A stretch of 64,000 nucleotides of DNA, taken from positions 1,381,178 through 1,445,177 of the forward strand of contig CALSTP010000001.1 in NCBI GenBank assembly GCA_943789305.1, given 5' to 3'. The DNA comes from an uncultured Flavobacteriaceae bacterium. GTDB taxonomy: Bacteria; Bacteroidota; Bacteroidia; Flavobacteriales; Flavobacteriaceae. The notes beneath the pieces were generated by a model. That model was not told the origin of the DNA, ran no database searches, and worked only from the letters and a program-made list of their open reading frames with translations. Made by a program: the position numbers and the translations under genes. This document shows positions 59,728-64,000 of the stretch, in pieces; the stretch's first letter is position 1, and every line of letters begins with the position of its first letter.

Positions 59728-59737
59728 AATATGGTTG

Positions 59738-59779
59738 AGCCAGCGAGCAGATTTGAACTGCCGACCTCTTCCTTACCAA
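59738..59779 (-). other. tRNA-Thr 3' fragment (attachment-site remnant or tRNA pseudogene)
   Basis: Identical to the last 42 nt of tRNA-Thr(GGT) at 62558-62599. Upstream on the minus strand (59780-59812) similarity to the 5' half is weak: only GCGTA and GGTAGA-like pieces recur, so no cloverleaf forms. This is either the leftover core of an integration or a decayed full copy. Confidence 0.8.
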
Positions 59780-59887
59780 AGAAGATATTCTACCTATAAA
59801 GATACGCTCATCCTTTATGAATACTCTGTTAAGTATTGAATTCATTGAAATTTAATTTTTAGATATAGCTATAAAAACCTATCAGAG

Positions 59888-59906
59888 GTTCGCTATAAGT
59901 TCGCTA
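59888..59906. repeat. 19-bp repeat GTTCGCTATAAGTTCGCTA, left copy
   Basis: Itself a double copy of TTCGCTA with TAAG between. It recurs exactly at 62496-62514, next to the other end of the element, and stands 38 bases before the integrase start. Possible integrase arm-type site; inferred. Confidence 0.6.
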
Positions 59907-59943
59907 TTTTTCGTATCTTGGTGTTAGTAATAAAAGAAGAGGT

Positions 59944-60138
59944 ATGGAAATAACAAAGCACCATAATTTCATATTGGCATTTATGCGACCGCTAGGGAAA
60001 AACAAAAAGCAAACTCTATATGTTAGATATAAATATGGCGGAGGCTCTCTGAAGAGTAAATCAACCCCCATTAGATTGCTAGGGCAGGATTGGGATAAGT
60101 CGAAACGCCACCTTTTCCAAGTTCCACCATATCTGTAG
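59944..60138 (+). pseudogene. N-terminal stub of a tyrosine recombinase/integrase
   Basis: 64 residues: MEITKHHNFILAFMRPLGKN, KQTLYVRYKYGGGSLKSKST and PIRLLGQDWDKSKRH. This pattern (strands of the arm-type DNA-binding domain, then the I/L-x-x-x-x-WD motif) is how Bacteroidota phage/transposon integrases begin; full proteins have about 400 residues. The frame breaks near codon 55, where sequence belonging to the opposite-strand CxxC gene begins, so a deletion removed the catalytic domain. An AGAAGAGGT-like leader and TATCTTGG (near -7) precede the ATG. The region 59780-59943 otherwise holds only the 19-bp repeat. Confidence 0.65.
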
Positions 60139-60269
60139 TGGGGGTTATTTCTTTTAACACTCAAGACGCACTGCTTACATGCAAACACCCAGTCTGAACC
60201 TTCCTTGAATTTCACACGATACATTGTCTTCCAGTCCTTATTACAGAGAGCACATAACTTTTGTCTCAT
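60110..60269 (-). pseudogene. Small CxxC (zinc-ribbon-like) protein, 3' end lost
   Basis: The first 52 residues look genuine: MRQKLCALCNKDWKTMYRVK, then FKEGSDWVFACKQCVLSVKR and NNPHYRYGGTWK, with CxxC...CxxC. Short proteins ending in Y-G-G-T-W-K occur widely in Flavobacteriia. After TWK the frame continues to 59904 but only as the antisense of the integrase stub, so the true C-terminus was cut. The protein may still be made with a nonsense tail. Function unknown. Confidence 0.55.
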
Positions 60270-60298
60270 TAAATAATCTTTAAATCATACTATATTGG

Positions 60299-60961
60299 TT
60301 ACGTTAACATAACCCAGATAATAAATATTATTATTACGGCAACAAGAAGAGCTACCCCAAAACTAAACATTTCAGATAATTCTTGATTTTTCTCCTTATC
60401 ACTTTGAAAAGTTTCAGAAATTTCTTCTCTAATTTTTGTTTCGGGCTGGCTTACCATTTTGGTTACATCTTCATTAATTTTATAACCCGTTGATATAATG
60501 TTTTTCTTCCCACAGTTGTCGCAAAATTTTGCATTAGGATTAATTTCTTGACCACAATCACATAATTGAATCTTGGGTTTTCTTACTATTTCTTCTCCAC
60601 ACTCGGAACAGAATTTAGCATCATCTTTAATTTTAGAACCACATTTACAACTATCATTTTTTTCAAATATTTTCTTAATAGATTTTTCTACTGGATTTAT
60701 ATTAGAATTTCCCCTGCTATTGTTTTCGCTCTTACTTCTAATCCAAATATTTTTATCAGCCCATTTAGAGTAAAAAAAGAAAATTAAAATTGGAAATCCT
60801 ACAACCCAAGAGTAAAAAGGCTGTGCGACCGTAAAAGCATTTTTCACTCCAAGTTCTTGAAGGCTTGATACTTTGAGTGTCTTTTCCATTACCATAATGA
60901 AACCAAATAAAAAAATAAAAACAAAAATTTTAATTACTCGTCTTAGTAATATATTATGCAT
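60299..60961 (-). CDS. Membrane protein with two zinc ribbons
   Basis: A 220-residue protein. Two N-terminal membrane segments lie at about 9-25 and 47-64, and one at the C-terminus at about 200-219. Between them are two zinc-ribbon units, C105/C107 with C118/C121, and C134/C136 with C147/C150 (pattern CxCGxxIxxxAKFCxxCG), like the 'zinc-ribbon' family. A charged helical linker joins the ribbons to the last helix. It starts 9 bases after the GIY-YIG gene and reads the same way, so the two form an operon. Function unknown. Confidence 0.78.
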   Translation of the reverse strand: MHNILLRRVIKIFVFIFLFGFIMVMEKTLKVSSLQELGVKNAFTVAQPFYSWVVGFPILIFFFYSKWADKNIWIRSKSENNSRGNSNINPVEKSIKKIFEKNDSCKCGSKIKDDAKFCSECGEEIVRKPKIQLCDCGQEINPNAKFCDNCGKKNIISTGYKINEDVTKMVSQPETKIREEISETFQSDKEKNQELSEMFSFGVALLVAVIIIFIIWVMLT

Positions 60962-60970
60962 AAGAATATT

Positions 60971-61807
60971 CTATTTTCGTTTTAAATCATCCAATGTTTT
61001 TCCCTCTATATTTTTCCAGTCTCTCCAGCCATTACTTCTTCTGGCTAGTACTGTCGCAGAAGCTGCACTTGGTGAATTAAATATGTGGTCTGTCTTAAAT
61101 AAATATCCATCATTGACTTCTTCCAAAACTCCACTTTCAATAAGTTTTTCTCTAGAATTAATAATATATTTCCCACCAGAATTAGTTACATTAAGATTAC
61201 ACTTACTGCCCTTATAAACAACAAAACCATCATCAGACATCTCTCCTTCTGCAAATGCTTTTTTGCCTTTACATATAAAAATCTCTTTTGTGTCATCTTC
61301 TTTTCTGATAGATTCAAATAAAGGATAGCCTAATGTAGCTAAAAGAATTTTAAGAGTTTCAAAATTATCTAATAAATCATATTCTCTACTTTCAGGCAAA
61401 GATGGTTTATTAGACCCTGTGTCATTTTCAGTTTTATATCTCCCATATTCCTCTGCTTTTTCTAAACAATGGTGTTCTAAAAATTTACCATCAGTTTTTG
61501 TAAATTCATTTGTTTTTGTTGTAACAATAACACAGTGAGTCCAAAATTCCTTATTTCTATTATGAGATTTTATTCGTTTAAAACAATCCTCTCCTTCTCC
61601 TATATATACTTTTGGTTTTATTAACTCATCTGAACTTCCAAATAAAAAGTAAACTCCTGTAAAATTTACTATCTCTCTCTTCGCGGCTTCTGCTAATTTA
61701 TTTCTAGGTATTAGAATTGCTTTTACAAGTCTGTTTGTTATTTCCGCCTCTCTTATGCTTGTAGGATGTCCATCAGGCAAGAAAATCTGTATAGTTTGTG
61801 GTTTCAT
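60971..61807 (-). CDS. GIY-YIG nuclease-like protein with C-terminal DUF4357 domain
   Basis: A 278-residue protein. The nuclease core has GVYFLF (51-56), VYIGEGEDCFKRIKSH (67-82, with R78 as the candidate catalytic arginine) and the metal-binding Glu in KFLEHHC (E111). The C-terminal ~55 residues, FNSPSAASATVLARRSNGWR, are DUF4357, a domain found at the ends of restriction-modification-like proteins. It is known as a combination in predicted nucleases; the target is unknown. First gene of a two-gene operon with the zinc-ribbon protein, inside the tRNA-Thr element. Confidence 0.85.
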   Translation of the reverse strand: MKPQTIQIFLPDGHPTSIREAEITNRLVKAILIPRNKLAEAAKREIVNFTGVYFLFGSSDELIKPKVYIGEGEDCFKRIKSHNRNKEFWTHCVIVTTKTNEFTKTDGKFLEHHCLEKAEEYGRYKTENDTGSNKPSLPESREYDLLDNFETLKILLATLGYPLFESIRKEDDTKEIFICKGKKAFAEGEMSDDGFVVYKGSKCNLNVTNSGGKYIINSREKLIESGVLEEVNDGYLFKTDHIFNSPSAASATVLARRSNGWRDWKNIEGKTLDDLKRK

Positions 61808-61870
61808 AATTTAAATCTACAAATTAATCACCAATAACTTTAAATACTCCTTTAAACTAAGATTACTATT

Positions 61871-61919
61871 ACTGTTCTTTTACTTATGCTGTTACTTTGT
61901 TTTGGCTTCCTTTGGGTCT
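61871..61919. repeat. 49-bp direct repeat, left copy
   Basis: Matches 62202-62250 with one mismatch. It includes TTACTTATGCTGTTACTTTG and GGCTTCCTTTGGGTCT. It lies 26 bases upstream of the small gene at 61945, and its final TTG may serve as the -33 of that gene's promoter (TAATTTTA at 61933-61940). Confidence 0.85.
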
Positions 61920-61944
61920 TGGCATTATTTTGTAATTTTAGGTT

Positions 61945-62196
61945 ATGAGAAAATTAATTAAGAATTATCTAAAAGACCCATTAGCTACCATAGCTATCAA
62001 TACAACAATATTCATTATGGGTTGTTTGTTCTTTGGAACATTAGCCACTATTGGTATAGTTTCTACATTTGTTAGGGATTATAAAAACCCTCCTACTGAT
62101 ATTCGTCATCAACACATTAAGCAGCATTCAGATGAGCAATTAAAATATAATGAAATGATAAAGCTGCTTGACTCTATTAATTCAAAATTGGAATAG
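61945..62196 (+). CDS. Small membrane protein between direct repeats
   Basis: An 83-residue protein with MRKLIKNYLKDPLATIAINT, one or two overlapping hydrophobic segments at about 15-42, then a charged C-terminal part (HQHIKQHSDEQLKYNEMIKL) likely to be a coiled coil. No family recognised. It is the only rightward complete gene of the element. The 49-bp repeat stands on both sides (26 bases upstream, 6 bases downstream), which resembles a cassette. Confidence 0.6.
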   Translation: MRKLIKNYLKDPLATIAINTTIFIMGCLFFGTLATIGIVSTFVRDYKNPPTDIRHQHIKQHSDEQLKYNEMIKLLDSINSKLE

Positions 62197-62201
62197 TTTA
62201 A

Positions 62202-62250
62202 ACTGCTCTTTTACTTATGCTGTTACTTTGTTTTGGCTTCCTTTGGGTCT
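62202..62250. repeat. 49-bp direct repeat, right copy
   Basis: See the left copy at 61871-61919. Between this copy and the 40-bp repeat at 62458, about 200 bases hold no gene, only an AT-rich inverted repeat near 62373-62406. Confidence 0.85.
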
Positions 62251-62457
62251 AGTGATTAACTAAATGAGTAAACTTTGTAACACACTCAAACTTTCTGTGT
62301 GGAGAGACTAGGGTAATAAGAAGAAGTGAAGTGAATTTTGGCAGAGTAGGTAAAATAGAGAACAAAAAACCTCTATAGTACTATTTATATATAGTACTAT
62401 ATATAGTTTCTTTTATTTATTTATATACTATATATATATTATGTGCCACCATGACAC
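62251..62457. other. Gene-free stretch with AT-rich inverted repeat
   Basis: No open frame of note. CTATAGTACTAT at 62373-62384 and ATAGTACTAT at 62391-62400 with TATATAG after it form an imperfect palindrome in low-complexity TA sequence. No function can be assigned. Confidence 0.5.
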
Positions 62458-62497
62458 TTGGAAGAAGATAGAAGATTTAAAAAATAGATGAATAAGT
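62458..62497. repeat. 40-bp direct repeat, right copy
   Basis: Identical to 59644-59683; it overlaps by 2 bases the 19-bp repeat at 62496-62514. Confidence 0.9.
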
Positions 62498-62514
62498 TCG
62501 CTATAAGTTCGCTA
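62496..62514. repeat. 19-bp repeat, right copy
   Basis: Identical to 59888-59906. It lies between the 40-bp repeat and the terminator of the tRNA operon. Confidence 0.6.
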
Positions 62515-62519
62515 AACAT

Positions 62520-62548
62520 AAAAAAAAGGCTTAACCTTTCGGAGAGCC
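62520..62548 (-). terminator. Terminator of the tRNA cluster
   Basis: AGGCTCTCC-GAAA-GGTTAAGCCT followed by seven T's on the minus strand, 10 bases after the 3' end of tRNA-Thr(GGT). Confidence 0.85.
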
Positions 62549-62557
62549 TTATATGTT

Positions 62558-62629
62558 GAGCCAGCGAGCAGATTTGAACTGCCGACCTCTTCCTTACCAA
62601 GGAAACGCTCTACCCCTGAGCTACGCCGG
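62558..62629 (-). tRNA. trnT: tRNA-Thr (GGT)
   Basis: A 72-nt cloverleaf: acceptor GCCGGCG/CGCTGGC, D-arm GCTCAGGGGTAGAGC, anticodon loop TTGGTAA (GGT), T-loop GTTCAAATC. No CCA encoded. Its 3' half is duplicated at 59738-59779, so it is the likely attachment gene of the element on its left. Confidence 0.97.
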
Positions 62630-62641
62630 CAATAAAAAGAG

Positions 62642-62714
62642 AGCGAGAGACCGGGTTCGAACCGGCGACATTCAGCTTGGAAGGCTGACGCTCTACCAAC
62701 TGAGCTACTCTCGC
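62642..62714 (-). tRNA. trnG: tRNA-Gly (TCC)
   Basis: A 73-nt cloverleaf: acceptor GCGAGAG/CTCTCGC, D-arm GCTCAGTTGGTAGAGC, anticodon loop CTTCCAA (TCC), T-loop GTTCGAACC. No CCA encoded. Confidence 0.97.
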
Positions 62715-62745
62715 ATGATTGAAAAATCCTTAAGTGATTTTTTTG

Positions 62746-62827
<82 letters not shown>

Positions 62828-62894
62828 AATAATATTTCAACAACCAAGATATTAAACTCTTGGATGAATCGAGACATATTCGATTCTTTTTTTG

Positions 62895-62968
62895 AGCCGA
62901 TGGAGGGACTCGAACCCACGACCTGCTGATTACAAATCAGCTGCTCTAGCCAGCTGAGCTACATCGGC
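62895..62968 (-). tRNA. trnT: tRNA-Thr (TGT)
   Basis: A 74-nt cloverleaf: acceptor GCCGATG/CATCGGC, anticodon stem CTGAT with loop TTGTAAT (TGT), T-loop GTTCGAGTC. First gene of the leftward four-tRNA cluster. Confidence 0.97.
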
Positions 62969-63086
62969 TTTTAAATTTTATTAGCCTTCTGAAAAACAAG
63001 ATTTTAATCTGATATTTTTAAAAAAAAATCATCAAAATCACAATGTTTCTTGAAGAACTAGTTTCAGTTTTCTGATAAACTGAGTG

Positions 63087-63094
63087 CAAATATA
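63087..63094 (-). promoter_or_regulatory. -7 box candidate of the tRNA cluster
   Basis: TATATTTG on the minus strand, an exact TAnnTTTG, about 120 bases upstream of tRNA-Thr(TGT). No clear TTG at -33. The remaining part of the 423-base gap (62969-63391) is AT-rich and shows no gene. Confidence 0.5.
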
Positions 63095-63391
63095 AAAGGA
63101 TTTAACTTAAAAAAAAGCATTCCTAGAAAAATAATGCAAGAATATTAAAGGTCAGTAAAATCTTAAAGTTCTTTCGAGTTAAAACACAGTAATTTAATTA
63201 ACCATTTGGACAATATCGCTAGTTAAAAGCAGGTATTATGAAAATTTATATAATAAAAAATAATTGAGCTAAGAATGAATTTATGTCTTTTTAAAAGCAG
63301 GAGATTCATAGATAATTTTTCTTTTTAAAAAACAATAACCTATCTTGTTCTTTAGTTTTATAAATCCCGTTTTATTTCAAAACACAAAAAA

Positions 63392-64000
63392 ATGAACAAA
63401 CATCTTTCTTTACGATCTGGCAACCCCGTTTTATCAAAAAGTACTTTTACAAGTGCAGCAAATGTTTCCGAAACAATGACCATAGAGGGTACGGTTAACA
63501 AAACTGCAATCTGCCTTTTTTTACTTGTTGGTACTGGTTATTTAACCTTTGATGTAATGAATCCAATCCTTTTGATTAGCTGCGCAATTGGTGGTTTTAT
63601 TATAGCACTGATTACCATATTCAAAAAGCACTGGGCTCCCATAACGGTTCCTATTTATGCAGTCTTGGAGGGAGGTCTACTGGGAGGAGTCTCTTATATG
63701 TACAACAACATGTACGAAGGGATTGTGAGCAATGCTGTTTTTTTGACCATCGGAATACTTCTCGCTTTACTTATGGCTTATCGTTCTGGCTTAATAAAAC
63801 CCTCCGAAAATTTCAAACTGGGAATTGTTGCTGCTACGGGCGGAATTGCGATTGTTTATTTAATAAATTTTGTAATGAGCTTTTTTGGCTCAGGATTGGG
63901 AATTATGAGTATTGAAAACGCATCTCTAATGAGTGTTGGATTTAGTTTAGTAGTTGTTGTAATTGCTGCTTTGAATTTAATTCTTGATTTTGATTTCATT
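63392..64000 (+). CDS. BI-1/YccA family membrane protein, 3' end outside the window
   Basis: The ATG at 63392 opens a frame of 203 codons that runs off the end. MNKHLSLRSGNPVLSKSTFT is followed by a cytoplasmic segment (NVSETMTIEGTVNKTAICLF) and at least six hydrophobic helices. KKHWAPITVPIYAVLEGGLL, GGVSYMYNNMY and FMSFFGSGLGIMSIENASLM match the Bax inhibitor-1/YccA-like DUF of Bacteroidota ('Bax inhibitor-1/YccA family protein'). The physiological role in bacteria is not settled. Confidence 0.88.
   Translation, partial: MNKHLSLRSGNPVLSKSTFTSAANVSETMTIEGTVNKTAICLFLLVGTGYLTFDVMNPILLISCAIGGFIIALITIFKKHWAPITVPIYAVLEGGLLGGVSYMYNNMYEGIVSNAVFLTIGILLALLMAYRSGLIKPSENFKLGIVAATGGIAIVYLINFVMSFFGSGLGIMSIENASLMSVGFSLVVVVIAALNLILDFDFI

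Larger units (their letters stand above)
59734..62599. mobile_element. Remnant integrated element at tRNA-Thr(GGT)
   Basis: Bounded by two 46-bp identical copies (59734-59779 and 62554-62599) of the 3' half of tRNA-Thr(GGT), from the anticodon loop to the 3' end, the usual attachment core of tyrosine-recombinase elements. The right copy is part of an intact tRNA; the left copy is not. Next to the left copy is an N-terminal integrase stub reading inward. Contents: integrase stub, broken small CxxC gene, zinc-ribbon membrane protein, GIY-YIG/DUF4357 protein, and a small membrane protein flanked by 49-bp repeats. With about 2.9 kb and no working integrase it cannot move by itself. The exact ends and whether a simple tandem duplication of the tRNA was involved are inference. 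Confidence 0.7.

Noticed and set aside
59904-60109. C-terminal part of the minus-strand frame after TWK
   Set aside because: It is the antisense of the integrase stub and the leader before it, with no protein-like motif.
60566-60787. Open frames on the + strand over the zinc-ribbon gene
   Set aside because: Shadows of the Cys-rich minus-strand gene, with low-complexity Phe/Ile content.
61871-62250. Integron attC sites
   Set aside because: The 49-bp repeats are direct, lack the inverted core sites and hairpin shape of attC, and there is no integron integrase.

Overview
The window comes from a low-GC bacterium of the Bacteroidota, most likely a marine-type Flavobacteriaceae. Several sequence features point there: A-rich leaders in place of clear Shine-Dalgarno sites, -7 boxes of the form TAnnTTTG, the order tuf-tRNA-Trp-secE-nusG-rplKAJL-rpoBC followed by a DUF3467 gene, the rpmB-rpmG-DUF4295 cluster, BshC (bacillithiol), DUF5916 and DUF4369 surface proteins, and BspA/InlB-repeat lipoproteins. 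I cannot name the genus. No rRNA, CRISPR array or complete insertion sequence was seen.

Layout. 0-16.7 kb holds housekeeping genes: the 3' part of lysA meets a leftward run guaA, a LysM/binding-fold protein, pyrG, yidC, mnmA; then bshC, a secreted M14 peptidase, and the leftward group ftsY, alpha/beta hydrolase, rimO. 16.7-27.8 kb: rpmB-rpmG-DUF4295, a decayed SRPBCC gene, a leftward E2-exonuclease-FAH-cinA run, recR, a sodium:solute symporter, fabH with a CoA-binding protein, and a TetR-like regulator with an ABC1 kinase. 27.9-40.6 kb: htpG, a frameshifted GNAT gene, a GltB-type protein, alkB, a DUF5916 outer-membrane protein whose signal peptide lies upstream of any ATG, a DUF4369 lipoprotein, an overlapping idi-queD-bcp group, prfC, a frameshifted DUF2200 gene, an Mpo1-like protein and DUF3467. 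40.6-53.2 kb is the transcription/translation block rpoC, rpoB, rplL, rplJ, rplA, rplK, nusG, secE, tRNA-Trp, tuf, all leftward. 53.3-58.1 kb: a leftward operon of an LtaS-like sulfatase, an esterase, a MoxR ATPase and a VWA protein.

The accessory part is 58.3-62.6 kb. Two small lipoprotein genes and a small membrane protein are followed by a remnant mobile element between two copies of the 3' half of tRNA-Thr(GGT) plus its terminator and flank. Inside are the N-terminal stub of a tyrosine recombinase, a truncated small CxxC protein fused to it tail-to-tail, a membrane protein with two zinc ribbons, a GIY-YIG/DUF4357 protein, and a small membrane protein flanked by 49-bp direct repeats. The window ends with a tRNA cluster (Thr-GGT, Gly-TCC, Tyr-GTA, Thr-TGT, all leftward) and the start of a BI-1/YccA family gene.

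The core genes form ordinary expression, nucleotide-synthesis and envelope-assembly groups. The interest lies in the element at tRNA-Thr and in a set of decaying genes: two homopolymer frameshifts, one gene without a standard start codon, one SRPBCC pseudogene and one shrunken lipoprotein. All calls are by reading and family knowledge; no database search was run.
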